NCBI GenBank assembly: GCA_900314395.1
Contig: OMVB01000021.1
Coordinates: 1 to 38,607 of the forward strand
Origin: an uncultured Prevotellaceae bacterium
GTDB taxonomy: Bacteria; Bacteroidota; Bacteroidia; Bacteroidales; UBA932
Direction of reading: 5' to 3'
DNA length: 38,607 nucleotides
The translations under genes and the position numbers were made by a program. Position 1 is the first letter of the stretch; each line of letters starts with the position of its first letter. Under the pieces are notes generated by a model that was not told where the DNA came from, made no database searches, and saw only the letters and a list, made by a program, of their open reading frames with translations. Below, in pieces: positions 16,011 to 24,483 of the stretch.

Positions 16011-17912
16011 CTATTCTGTGACGAAGCGGAAGAATTTGTCGATGTCTTTGCGCTCTTTCAGGCGCACGATGTAAGTCTGGTTGCCAAGGGCGTCCGCAAG
16101 GGCATCCGGCATACGCTGGCACATTGACATCTGCGCTCCGTACTTTGCAAGCACCTCCTCGTGGGAGTGCTTGTAAGTATGATTGTCGCGGCGGCTGGCA
16201 TAGGCGCAGAAGAACTGCTCGCCCTCCTCTTTGTAGCGCTTGTCAAAGGCTACCATCTCTGCCCAGATACGGTAGACATCGGTGCTGTGGGCAAAGTTCA
16301 TCATGTCCGGGGTAAAACCGCCGGCAGGACGCATGTTCACCTCAAGCCCCACGTAGTCGCCCTTCTTTCCAAGGCCCTCGCGGTCACGGTCGAGCTTGAA
16401 GAACTCCAGGTGCACAAAACGGCTCTTGATACCAAAAGCCTTCACAGTGCGGCGGCCGATGGAAGCAAGGGCGGCCGGCACGGTCTTTTCTACAAAATAG
16501 CAGGACTCCAGGTCGTTGTTTACAATCTCCATGATAGGAGTGGGATAAACACCGTTGGACTCGAAGAGAGGCTCTCCCTTTGAGTTGTAAACGGCATCGT
16601 AGGACACCAGGAGGCCGGTTATGAACTCCTCAATAACAAACTGCGCATAGTTGGGATGGGCGGCAAACCAGGCGTCCAAAGAAGCCTCGTCGGTCAGTTT
16701 GAAAGTACTGGAAGCCCCTACCCCGTTATCCGGCTTGGCAATAATGGGCCAGCCTGTCTTTTTGACAAAAGCCTTGACTGCCTTAATGCCCTCGGCCGCC
16801 TTTATCTGACGGGCCGTAGGGATGCCTCCAAGGGCGTAATACTTCTTCATCTCCGACTTCTCCTTGATAGCGTCGATATGGTCCGTCTTGATGCCGGTCG
16901 TAACATTGAAGTCCGTACGCAGACGGGCGTCCTGCTCCAGCCAGTATTCATTGTTGGACTCTATCCAGTCTATCTTTCCATATTTGAAAGAGAAGTATGC
17001 GACGGCGCGGAAGACCTCGCCGTAATCCTCCAGATTGTTTACACGATAATACTCCGTAAGGCTGCCACGAAGCGCGGGATCAAGCGACTCGTATGGAGCA
17101 TCGGCAATACCTAAAACATTGACACCGCAATTCCTGAGATGCTCGCAGAAATGCCAGTAGGTGCCGGGAAAATGAGGGGAAATAAATATAAAATTCATAA
17201 AAGAGTATGAGTTATTTTCTGTACATACCTGCCGCATGGAGCCTTCCGAGATCTCCCAGGCGTCGCCATACAGGCGGCTCCGTCCGTCGCGGACAACAAT
17301 GTATCCGCCGTCCTTGAAGGTATAGAAGCGGTGCTGCCAGCTGTCCGGGAAAATAACGTCTTCAAAGAGACGTTTTCCGTCGATGATGCAGCCGCGCACC
17401 TGCTCCAAATGCGGTATAATCTGGATATCAGTAAGGCCCAGGCCGCGGAGCCAGCGGCTGTAAGAAGGGTCTGCGGCCTCTCCGGGGAGCTCCGGGTGGG
17501 AATAGACATGCTCCGCGCAGTTCATGCTGCCGGCGCTGCAGCCCAGTACCACTCCGTCAAAGGATTTCAAAAGCTCTTTGAGGCCAATCTCATGCAGGAA
17601 CCTGTTCTGCGTGGGCACGTGGCCGCCGCAGAGAATGAGCCAGTCTGCATCGGCAAGCAAGTCCTTTACAGAGGATGCATTGGACCTGTCCAGCATGACA
17701 ATGCTTGAAGTTGCGATACCGGAGCGGACGATGCAACCGGTCATTCCCTCCAGGACGCTGTCCGTAAAGCCCTTGTCGTCCGGGGCGGCGCTTACCATAA
17801 GGACGCGGCTTACCGGGGGCAAAGCGGCCTTCAGCTGCGCCAGAAAGCCGTTATCCTCTGTAAACCTGTCCTCTCCGTAGCGGGTAGGACTGCCTGTCAG
17901 GAACACAATCAT
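16011..17912 (-). CDS. Fusion: peptidase S51-like domain plus ATP-grasp ligase
   Basis: One 633-residue frame holds two domains. Residues 1 to about 230 look like peptidase family S51 (peptidase E/cyanophycinase): CGGHVPTQNRFL, the nucleophile elbow GCSAGS with Ser126, and IIPHLEQ with His168. Residues 239-633 look like an ATP-grasp carboxylate-amine ligase, starting MNFIFISPHFPGTYWHFC as free-standing homologues do, with the ATP lysine in PIIAKPDNGVGA and the metal-binding EVNMRPAGG. The linker is under ten residues, and Met239 (ATG at 17198) could be an internal start. In the +1 frame the upstream reading would end in a TGA overlapping this ATG, the usual layout of two coupled genes. Substrate unknown. 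Third gene of the tmk operon, 12 bases after the preceding gene. Confidence 0.75.
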   Translation of the reverse strand: MIVFLTGSPTRYGEDRFTEDNGFLAQLKAALPPVSRVLMVSAAPDDKGFTDSVLEGMTGCIVRSGIATSSIVMLDRSNASSVKDLLADADWLILCGGHVPTQNRFLHEIGLKELLKSFDGVVLGCSAGSMNCAEHVYSHPELPGEAADPSYSRWLRGLGLTDIQIIPHLEQVRGCIIDGKRLFEDVIFPDSWQHRFYTFKDGGYIVVRDGRSRLYGDAWEISEGSMRQVCTENNSYSFMNFIFISPHFPGTYWHFCEHLRNCGVNVLGIADAPYESLDPALRGSLTEYYRVNNLEDYGEVFRAVAYFSFKYGKIDWIESNNEYWLEQDARLRTDFNVTTGIKTDHIDAIKEKSEMKKYYALGGIPTARQIKAAEGIKAVKAFVKKTGWPIIAKPDNGVGASSTFKLTDEASLDAWFAAHPNYAQFVIEEFITGLLVSYDAVYNSKGEPLFESNGVYPTPIMEIVNNDLESCYFVEKTVPAALASIGRRTVKAFGIKSRFVHLEFFKLDRDREGLGKKGDYVGLEVNMRPAGGFTPDMMNFAHSTDVYRIWAEMVAFDKRYKEEGEQFFCAYASRRDNHTYKHSHEEVLAKYGAQMSMCQRMPDALADALGNQTYIVRLKERKDIDKFFRFVTE

Positions 17913-17924
17913 AATGCAATTCTG

Positions 17925-19124
17925 TTAAGCCTTGAACACCTTTTTACGATAAGTATAAAGTGACAGCAGGACGGCCGCCACAATGAAGGCGCAAAGCCAG
18001 AAACGTCCCGGAACGGAAGCGCTCATGATAAGGTTTCCCGGGTTCTGCCCGGCAATCTTCTGAAGCTGCCTGTCTGACGGATAGCTGCTGGCGGACCATT
18101 TCTCCACAATCAGGCCCTCGTCCAAAACGACAACTCCTCCGTTGGAACGGTTAAGGGTCATAAGTACCTTGTGGTCAGAGAAATACGATACCATCATAAG
18201 CTTGAGCCGCTCCTCTGTTGCAAGGGATTCAAGCGCCTTTTCAAAGTCTTCAGAAGCCGATGCAGCTATCAAAACCGGGCTCATTCCCTTTGCAGATGCC
18301 GACTCCAGCAAACGGGCGGCATCGGACCAGTCAGAATCCGACATGGCATCGACATCATATACCGATACCGCAAGTACGCGGCCGTGAAGCAGGACGCTGT
18401 CGCTTACCATTCCCGCGGCAGAAGTCACGGGGACAAGGTTGGAAGGGGTTTTCACCTCCGGGGCCTCCCCTACGCTCACAAAAGTCCAGGTGGAATCCGG
18501 CAGGGCGTCAAGGCTGAACTCTTTCTGTACTCCGTCCTTTTCATAAATGAAGCCGGGCTCCTGTGCCTTGACGGGCGGGAAGGGATGGGTGGTGTCATAG
18601 AGCCTGTCACCGGCGCTCATGTCCGTAAAGTCCCATAAGGGCAGGAAAAACAGCGAATAGGCACCAATAAGGAGGGTTATTATGCTAAGAATAACAGTAA
18701 GTTTCTTGCGGGACGATGTCTTGGGCAGGGGGATGAAAGCCCCTGCGGCAAGGGCGCAAAGTATCAGGTTCTTTATGAATGTCTGAGTGTGAGTCAGGTG
18801 AAACGCCTCTCCAAAGCAGCCGCAATCCATCTTGGGGTTGGCCAGCATAAGGATGAAAGTCACTACGGTAAAGAAGCCAATAAGGACGATGGAAACTATG
18901 GCGGAAAGCCGCCTGCGGGCGCCTCCCAGCAGTGCAAGGCCGGTAACAGCCTCTACGGAGGACAGCAGGAAGGCGATCACTCCGGACAGGCCCCCAAGGA
19001 ATCCTATATGAAAGAAGTCAAGGTAGCTGCGGACAATCAGGCCGGACCCCACAGGGTCAATCAGCTTGAACAATCCGGCAAGGAAGAACACCAGTCCTAT
19101 AAGTATCGCACAAAAACGTCTCAT
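17925..19124 (-). CDS. BT_3928-type membrane protein, MauE/DoxX-like
   Basis: A 399-residue membrane protein. The N-terminal part resembles MauE/DoxX proteins: FFLAGLFKLIDPVGSG (usual form GxxKLxxP), about four membrane segments in residues 5-137, and the CGCFG motif at 101-105, whose cysteines suggest a thiol-redox link. Another segment lies at about 143-163. A soluble region of about 200 residues follows (about 165-370), possibly thioredoxin-like in fold but without a visible CxxC, then a last membrane helix (FWLCAFIVAAVLLSLYTY) and a basic tail. Function unknown. Its ATG overlaps the tmk stop by four bases (ATGA), so it is translationally coupled to tmk; the S51/ATP-grasp gene follows closely. 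Confidence 0.7.
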   Translation of the reverse strand: MRRFCAILIGLVFFLAGLFKLIDPVGSGLIVRSYLDFFHIGFLGGLSGVIAFLLSSVEAVTGLALLGGARRRLSAIVSIVLIGFFTVVTFILMLANPKMDCGCFGEAFHLTHTQTFIKNLILCALAAGAFIPLPKTSSRKKLTVILSIITLLIGAYSLFFLPLWDFTDMSAGDRLYDTTHPFPPVKAQEPGFIYEKDGVQKEFSLDALPDSTWTFVSVGEAPEVKTPSNLVPVTSAAGMVSDSVLLHGRVLAVSVYDVDAMSDSDWSDAARLLESASAKGMSPVLIAASASEDFEKALESLATEERLKLMMVSYFSDHKVLMTLNRSNGGVVVLDEGLIVEKWSASSYPSDRQLQKIAGQNPGNLIMSASVPGRFWLCAFIVAAVLLSLYTYRKKVFKA

Positions 19125-19807
19125 CTGGCAGCAAGGACAGGGTCTACAACGGCTTTGATACGCTCGAATATAACGTCGGCCGGGGCCATGTTTCCGGCGG
19201 CATCGGCACAGTTCACGGGAATGAATTTATCGTCGATGGCACACTGCTCCAGGTAAACATCGCGCACGGCCCTCTGGAAGGCGATGCTGGCCTCGTGAAT
19301 GTCCGCCCCGCCGGATAGATATGCCCTGTCACTGCCAACGCGAGCTTCTCGTAAACTCTTCTCTACAAATGAGATAGGAACGTCCAGGTAAAGGTTCAGA
19401 TCAGGTACGGGAAGCTGGAAATTGCCATACTCTGTATTGAAAATCCAGTCCCTTAGGGCGCGGCGCTCTGCGGCATCGGACACCTTGGCGCACTGGTATG
19501 CAATATTGGAATAAACATATCTGTCCAGAAGGACCGGGACACCGGCGGCAATCTTCTCCTTGATGGCGGGACCGGCCCCGTGCCTGTCCTCTGCGTACAG
19601 CAAGGCCACGAGCTGCGGATGCACCTGTTCATTGGACCCGAAGTCTCCTCGCAGGAAACGGCTTATAAGGTCTCCGTAAACGGGGGCATCGTAACGGGGA
19701 AAATGAATGTATTCTATCTGCCCGCAACGCTCTTTCAAATACTCACGCAATCGGCTCACTTGGGTAGACTTCCCCGCCCCGTCCAAGCCTTCTATAACAA
19801 ACAGCAT
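19121..19807 (-). CDS. tmk: Thymidylate kinase
   Basis: Phosphorylates dTMP to dTDP for DNA synthesis. The P-loop GLDGAGKST is at residues 7-15, the DRY motif appears in LLDRYVYSNIAYQ, and the C-terminal part contains DLNLYLDVP. I chose the ATG at 19807 (MLFVIEGLDG, 228 residues). The frame opens six codons earlier at 19825, but a probable -7 box at 19839-19832 would place transcript initiation at or after that earlier ATG. First gene of a three-gene minus-strand operon. Divergent from folP with a 109-base gap. Confidence 0.93.
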   Translation of the reverse strand: MLFVIEGLDGAGKSTQVSRLREYLKERCGQIEYIHFPRYDAPVYGDLISRFLRGDFGSNEQVHPQLVALLYAEDRHGAGPAIKEKIAAGVPVLLDRYVYSNIAYQCAKVSDAAERRALRDWIFNTEYGNFQLPVPDLNLYLDVPISFVEKSLREARVGSDRAYLSGGADIHEASIAFQRAVRDVYLEQCAIDDKFIPVNCADAAGNMAPADVIFERIKAVVDPVLAAR

Positions 19808-19831
19808 ATGATTTCTTTTTAGCAAGTTTTA

Positions 19832-19839
19832 CAAAAATA
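19832..19839 (-). promoter_or_regulatory. Probable -7 element for tmk
   Basis: TATTTTTG on the minus strand fits TAnnTTTG. No clear -33 TTTG is seen at the right spacing. Its position argues for the tmk start at 19807. Confidence 0.4.
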
Positions 19840-19884
19840 TGAATTTTCCTTGAAAAACAGAAGAATTATACGCAATTGATTCAT

Positions 19885-19892
19885 TATATTTG
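19885..19892 (+). promoter_or_regulatory. Probable -7 element for folP-purB
   Basis: TATATTTG lies 24 bases before the folP ATG and fits the Bacteroidota -7 box. The upstream -33 element is not evident. Confidence 0.45.
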
Positions 19893-19916
19893 TAAGTCGA
19901 TATTTAATCAACACTC

Positions 19917-20753
19917 ATGGAGGCAGACTACAGAAATATCCGGATTATGGGCATCCTGAACATTACGGATGACTCTTTCTACGAGGAAAGCCGCCTGCTC
20001 AGGGTAGACGGCACGCTGGACGAAATTGCCCTGCGGTACAAAATCCGCCAGATGCTCCTTTCCGGGGTCGACATCATCGATGTCGGGGCCTGTTCCACCA
20101 GGCCGGGGAGCAAAGGGGTCGGGGCCGATGCCGAATGGGCCAGGCTGTCCGCCGCCCTGCCGGTTATCAAGGAGGAGGCGCCAAAGACGCTGATTTCCAT
20201 CGACACCTACCATGCAATCGTGGTGGAAAAGGTCTACAGTCTCATCGGGACGTTCATGGTCAATGACATATCGGCCGGGAGAATGGATAAAAAGATGCTT
20301 GGCGCGGTGGGCCAGAGGGGCCTGCCATACATTGCGATGCACATGCGCGGCACCCCGGAGACTATGGCCGGGCTGACGGATTACAAAGACGGTATCGTCA
20401 ATGAGGTTAAAAACTTCTTTATGGACTTTGCCTTCAAGGCCGATGCCGCCGGTATCAAGGACTGGTACCTGGACCCGGGGTTCGGCTTCGCGAAGACTAT
20501 TTCCCAGAATTATACGCTTATGCAGCACCTGGACATTTTGCAGGAACTGCTTCGCCCGATAGTTGTAGGAATCTCACGTAAAAGCATGATATACAATTTG
20601 TTAGGACAGACCCCGGACGATGTCCTGGCACCCACCCAGGCCCTGCACATGGTAGCCCTGGAGCGCGGCGCTTCCATCCTGCGTGTTCATGACGTAGGCG
20701 CCGCAAGACATACCCTGGTACTTTACAAGAAACTGACAGATAACGATTTATGA
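19917..20753 (+). CDS. folP: Dihydropteroate synthase
   Basis: Joins p-aminobenzoate to dihydropterin pyrophosphate in folate synthesis; target of sulfonamides. The 278 residues form the expected TIM barrel with IMGILNITDDSF near the start, DVGACSTRPGS (pterin/phosphate loop), SIDTYHA, NDISAG, HMRGTPETM, DPGFGFAKT and VGISRKSM. One feature is unusual: the first motif is normally NxTPDSF, and here aspartate (GAT) replaces the proline. The stop overlaps the purB ATG by four bases (ATGA), so the two are coupled. Confidence 0.95.
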   Translation: MEADYRNIRIMGILNITDDSFYEESRLLRVDGTLDEIALRYKIRQMLLSGVDIIDVGACSTRPGSKGVGADAEWARLSAALPVIKEEAPKTLISIDTYHAIVVEKVYSLIGTFMVNDISAGRMDKKMLGAVGQRGLPYIAMHMRGTPETMAGLTDYKDGIVNEVKNFFMDFAFKADAAGIKDWYLDPGFGFAKTISQNYTLMQHLDILQELLRPIVVGISRKSMIYNLLGQTPDDVLAPTQALHMVALERGASILRVHDVGAARHTLVLYKKLTDNDL

Positions 20754-22081
20754 CACCCGAAGCCCTCAACGCCCTCTCTCCGGTAGACGGAAGATATGCA
20801 AAAGTTACCGAACCACTCAGGGAGTATTTTTCTGAAAGAGCCTTGCTGCGCTACCGCACGCAGGTAGAGATTGAGTACTTTATCGCGCTGTGCCGGCTGG
20901 GGGTTCCGCAGCTGGACGGCGCGCTGGAAAAGGAAGAAGGCATAAGGGCAATTGCCGATGCTTTCTGTGAGGATGACGCGCTGCGTATCAAGGAAATCGA
21001 GACCGTAACCAACCACGATGTCAAGGCTGTGGAGTATTTCATAAAGGAGAGGTTCCTGTCCCTGGGGCTGGGAGCTTACCAGGAGTTCATCCACTTCGGC
21101 CTTACTTCGCAGGATATTAACAACACTGCTTACCCGCTGATGCTCAAGGATGCCCTGGAGCAGGGTGGATATGTGGATAAACTGCAGGAAATCATCTCTT
21201 TACTGGATAATTTCTCTGACCGGTGGAGCCAGGTTCCAATGCTGGCCCGCACACACGGCCAGGCCGCGACGCCTACCACTATGGGCAAGGAGATGGCGGT
21301 CTTCGCCGCCCGCCTGCAGGAGCAGGCGGACCAGCTTGCAGCCCTGCCCTTCCCTGCCAAGTTCGGCGGCGCCACCGGCGGCCTGAACGCCCATCGTGCA
21401 GCGTATCCGGACGTAGACTGGGAGTCTTTCTCGGACAATTTTGCGGCAAGCCTTGGCCTTCGACGCTCAAAGCCTACGACGCAGATTGACCATTACGACA
21501 ACCTGGCGGCTATATTCGACTGTCTGCGCCGCATAAATGTTATCCTGATTGATTTGTCAAGGGATTTCTGGACGTATATTTCCATGGGGTACTTCCGCCT
21601 GAAGGTTAATGAGAATGAGGTTGGTTCGTCGGCAATGCCTCATAAGGTGAATCCTATTGATTTTGAGAATGCGGAGGGTAATCTCGGGCTGGCGAACGCT
21701 TTTCTTACTCATTTGTCGATGAAGCTTCCGGTTTCCCGCCTGCAGAGGGATTTGTCGGATTCTACGGTTTTGCGCAATGTTGGTATGCCTTTGGCGTACG
21801 GCCTAATTGCTTTTTCTTCCTTAGTTAAAGGCTTGAATAAGATAAGTATTGATAAGGAGGTGATTGACAGGGATTTGGAACAGAATTGGCAGGTGGTCGC
21901 TGAGGGTATTCAGACTATTCTTCGCAGGGAGGGTTACCCGCATCCGTACGAGGCTTTAAAACAGCTTACGCGTACGGGCCGTGATATGGACGAGGTTACT
22001 ATCAAGGAGTTTATTGAAGGTTTGGATATTGACGATTCTGTCAAGGATGAGCTCCGCGCCCTCACCCCCTGGACCTATTGA
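20750..22081 (+). CDS. purB: Adenylosuccinate lyase
   Basis: Cleaves SAICAR and adenylosuccinate in purine synthesis. The 443 residues include LSPVDGRYA at the start, TNHDVKAVEYF, the loop FGLTSQDINNTA, ARTHGQAATPTTMGKE and the fumarase-superfamily signature GSSAMPHKVNP at about residues 294-304. Codon use changes inside the gene: before about 21560 third positions are mostly C or G, while from about 21600 to the end T-ending codons dominate (for example asparagine is AAT eight times of nine, against about three of ten earlier). The protein itself looks normal throughout. Translationally coupled to folP. No clear terminator follows. Confidence 0.96.
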   Translation: MTPEALNALSPVDGRYAKVTEPLREYFSERALLRYRTQVEIEYFIALCRLGVPQLDGALEKEEGIRAIADAFCEDDALRIKEIETVTNHDVKAVEYFIKERFLSLGLGAYQEFIHFGLTSQDINNTAYPLMLKDALEQGGYVDKLQEIISLLDNFSDRWSQVPMLARTHGQAATPTTMGKEMAVFAARLQEQADQLAALPFPAKFGGATGGLNAHRAAYPDVDWESFSDNFAASLGLRRSKPTTQIDHYDNLAAIFDCLRRINVILIDLSRDFWTYISMGYFRLKVNENEVGSSAMPHKVNPIDFENAEGNLGLANAFLTHLSMKLPVSRLQRDLSDSTVLRNVGMPLAYGLIAFSSLVKGLNKISIDKEVIDRDLEQNWQVVAEGIQTILRREGYPHPYEALKQLTRTGRDMDEVTIKEFIEGLDIDDSVKDELRALTPWTY

Positions 22082-22152
22082 TTCATCGCAAAATAGATTA
22101 TTCCTTTTTCAGAAGAAGGTCGTTGCGGCTTAAGTTGTCCGTTCTAAATAAG

Positions 22153-22494
22153 TTATTCTGTGAGGAAGACGTCGTCACCGGGGGCGGCGAAGTGAAAGTT
22201 TTCCCTTGCGAATTCTTCCAGGGTGTCCCTTTCGTTTGAGAGACGCTGGATACGAAGGTCCAGTTTGGCGTTCTCCCTGGTGTAATGCCGGATTTCCGCC
22301 TCCTGATGGCGGATCTCCCGGCGGGCGCCGATCCAGCGGAAAATATTGTCATGGCTTAAAACCAGGATGTAAAGAGCGGCAAGCAGGGTGGCTACAAGGG
22401 CATAGCGGAAGAAGCCGCGGTGCGGTCCGTTCCACAGCTGGTTGAGACTTCCCTTGACAGTAGACTTTGCTTTCTTGAAATCCGGTGTAGCCAT
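22153..22494 (-). CDS. FtsB/DivIC-like septum formation initiator
   Basis: A 113-residue bitopic membrane protein: basic cytoplasmic N-terminus, one membrane helix at about residues 29-47 (RYALVATLLAALYILVLS), a coiled coil (REIRHQEAEIRHYTRENAKLD) and the C-terminal motif ARENFHFAAPGDDVFL, which matches the FtsB/DivIC pattern of acidic residues after a Pro-Gly. In other bacteria these proteins join FtsL and FtsQ at the division site. It is a single gene, convergent with purB and divergent from the nucleotidyltransferase. TACTTTTG at 22520-22513 (minus) may be its -7 box. Whether it is FtsB or DivIC cannot be decided. Confidence 0.8.
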   Translation of the reverse strand: MATPDFKKAKSTVKGSLNQLWNGPHRGFFRYALVATLLAALYILVLSHDNIFRWIGARREIRHQEAEIRHYTRENAKLDLRIQRLSNERDTLEEFARENFHFAAPGDDVFLTE

Positions 22495-22499
22495 TTTAT

Positions 22500-22530
22500 T
22501 TTGTGATTTCTACAAAAGTAGCTAAATTTG
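22500..22530 (+). promoter_or_regulatory. Promoter of the nucleotidyltransferase gene
   Basis: TTTG (22500-22503), exactly 19 bases, TAAATTTG (22523-22530). The frame of the downstream gene stays open through this promoter up to 22503, but an initiation point near 22537 rules that start out and supports the ATG at 22566. Confidence 0.75.
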
Positions 22531-22565
22531 AGGACAATTTGAAACAAAATTTAACAAATTCATAT

Positions 22566-23498
22566 ATGAAACCTACACTTCTTGTTCTTGCAGCCGGTAT
22601 GGGCAGCCGTTACGGAGGCCTCAAACAGATGGACACCCTTGGCCCCAACGGAGAGACAATCATTGATTATTCAATCTACGACGCCGTTCAGGCTGGCTTC
22701 GGTAAGGTGGTTTACATCGTACGCGAATACTTCCGCGAGCAGTTTGAAGAAACCGTTAAAAAGAAATACGCCAACGTAAAATGTATTGACGGAGAGCCCC
22801 TCCAGTTCGTATTTGTAACCCAGGAACTGGACAAGATTCCAGCAGGATTTGAAGTTAACCCGGAAAGGCAGAAACCCTGGGGTACCGCCCATGCCGTCCT
22901 TATGGCAAAGGACGTTATCAAGGAACCCTTCGCAGTAATCAACGGAGACGACTTTTACGGCCGCGAATCCTTCAAGGTCCTTGGAGACTGGCTCCGTGCT
23001 CACGAAAACACCAAGGGCTGCTACAGCATCGTTGGATTTGCCCTTGAGAACACCCTCTCAGAGTCCGGCGGCGTTTCCCGCGGAATCTGCTTCTATGACA
23101 AAGAATTCAAGCTACAGGACGTTGTAGAGCATCTTAACATCGCCCGTGAGGCAGACGGAAAGGTTTACGGAGACAACTCCTCTGACGGCCGCACTCACAT
23201 CAAGCTCAACGGCAAAGATCTCTGCTCCATGAACATGTGGGGCTTCACCCCGGATTATTTTGAAAAGAGCGCAGAGCTCTTCAAGGTTTTCCTGACGGAC
23301 TTCGGCAAGGAGCTCAAGAAAGAGTATTACATCCCCTACGCTGTAGACTGCATGATCAAGGCAGGTGACAAATGCGAGGTCCTGGCCACCGGCAGCAAGT
23401 GGTTCGGCGTTACTTACAAAGAGGACCGTCCGGCAGTTGTAGCCAAATTCAAGGAACTCTCAGACAAAGGAATTTACCCCAGCCCCCTGTACAAGTAA
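22566..23498 (+). CDS. Sugar-phosphate nucleotidyltransferase family protein
   Basis: A 310-residue protein with the NTP-transferase signature LAAGMGSRYGGLKQMDTLGPNGE (activator lysine in GGLKQ) and the metal-binding INGDDFYG. Such enzymes couple a nucleoside triphosphate to a sugar phosphate; the substrate cannot be told, and this Bacteroidota form differs from RmlA and GalU. It ends one base before the CPBP protease gene, so both are co-transcribed. The longer reading frame from 22503 would include the promoter and is rejected. It is a different subfamily from the MurU-like gene at 24443, which carries GTRLKPLT instead. Confidence 0.82.
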   Translation: MKPTLLVLAAGMGSRYGGLKQMDTLGPNGETIIDYSIYDAVQAGFGKVVYIVREYFREQFEETVKKKYANVKCIDGEPLQFVFVTQELDKIPAGFEVNPERQKPWGTAHAVLMAKDVIKEPFAVINGDDFYGRESFKVLGDWLRAHENTKGCYSIVGFALENTLSESGGVSRGICFYDKEFKLQDVVEHLNIAREADGKVYGDNSSDGRTHIKLNGKDLCSMNMWGFTPDYFEKSAELFKVFLTDFGKELKKEYYIPYAVDCMIKAGDKCEVLATGSKWFGVTYKEDRPAVVAKFKELSDKGIYPSPLYK

Positions 23499-23499
23499 A

Positions 23500-24483
23500 A
23501 TGGCATTTTTCAGAAAAGGCAGAAACGCCAACTTCATCATTCTGAACAGCTTTTCCTGGCACGTTCCGGGCATTGGCGGGCTGTTCGCCTTCCTTGGATG
23601 GTTTATTGCAGGTTTCCTGATTTGCCAGGTAATATCTACATTAATCATAATGGTCTACGGACTGTCCACAGGGAACGCATCGGCCAGCGGAATTATTGCC
23701 CTTGCGAAAGACCCCAAACTGCTTCAGATTATCCAGCTTGTAAGCTATCCTTTCCTGTTCCTGCCGGCACTCATTGCGTCCAGGTATATGAGTAACAGGA
23801 ACGTATTCTTTGAGAACGGATACAAAGTGGATTCCCCGGTAAAGGAAAAGATAAATCCCTGGAAAGCAGGTGTTCTTTGCTGCCTGGCCACCTTCAGCCT
23901 GGCCTTCCTGATGGATTTCCTGAACGGTTTGCTCCCGGAGATGTCGGACAGCTGGAAGACGGCGATAGAAGCGATGGTGGGAGGCAACTTCATCATCAAC
24001 TTCATCTGCGTGAGCATTTTTGCACCGTTCTTTGAGGAATGGTTCATCCGCGGAACATTGCTCCGTGGCCTTCTTAACTGCAAGCGCCCGGACGGCAGCC
24101 GCGGCTTCTCCCCTTTCTGGTCCATCGTCGTAACATCGGCCATCTTCGGGCTTATCCACGGCAACATCTGGCAGGCTCTGCCGGCCTTCGCCCTGGGCTG
24201 CCTGTTCGGCTACATTTATTACAAGACCGGAAGTCTTAAGCTGACGATGCTGATGCATTTCTTCAACAACACCGTGTCCCTTGTGGCCAGCCAGTTCTTT
24301 ACCGACAGCGCCGCAGAGACCTGGGCCGATGTCATCCCGTATCCGCAGCTGTACGCCGTGTCGGCCGCATGCCTTGCGGTTGTAGTGCTGGTGGTTCTGG
24401 AATTCAGGAAAATAAAGACTGCGCGCAGCGGAGGCTGCGAGCTTATTCCTGCTGAAGTTCCTTCAGAAGTTCCCCGGCCTTAG
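23500..24483 (+). CDS. CPBP family intramembrane glutamic protease
   Basis: A 327-residue membrane protein with several hydrophobic segments and the three CPBP (Abi/CAAX protease-like) motifs: EEWFIRG with Glu179 and Glu180, FGLIHG with His220, and HFFNN starting at His253. Family members cleave within the membrane; bacterial ones have been linked to bacteriocin self-immunity and envelope functions, and no substrate is suggested here. The ATG follows the preceding stop after one base. The last 41 bases overlap the convergent MurU-like gene, so the tails of both proteins are encoded on opposite strands of the same DNA. Confidence 0.88.
   Translation: MAFFRKGRNANFIILNSFSWHVPGIGGLFAFLGWFIAGFLICQVISTLIIMVYGLSTGNASASGIIALAKDPKLLQIIQLVSYPFLFLPALIASRYMSNRNVFFENGYKVDSPVKEKINPWKAGVLCCLATFSLAFLMDFLNGLLPEMSDSWKTAIEAMVGGNFIINFICVSIFAPFFEEWFIRGTLLRGLLNCKRPDGSRGFSPFWSIVVTSAIFGLIHGNIWQALPAFALGCLFGYIYYKTGSLKLTMLMHFFNNTVSLVASQFFTDSAAETWADVIPYPQLYAVSAACLAVVVLVVLEFRKIKTARSGGCELIPAEVPSEVPRP

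Noticed and set aside
22082-22152. Gap between purB and the FtsB-like gene checked for a terminator
   Set aside because: Only a five-base CGCAA/TTGCG pairing is visible, too weak to call.
22503-22565. Upstream extension of the nucleotidyltransferase frame by 21 codons
   Set aside because: It would contain the promoter TTTG-N19-TAAATTTG, and the usual protein start (MKPTLLVLAAGMGSR) is at 22566.
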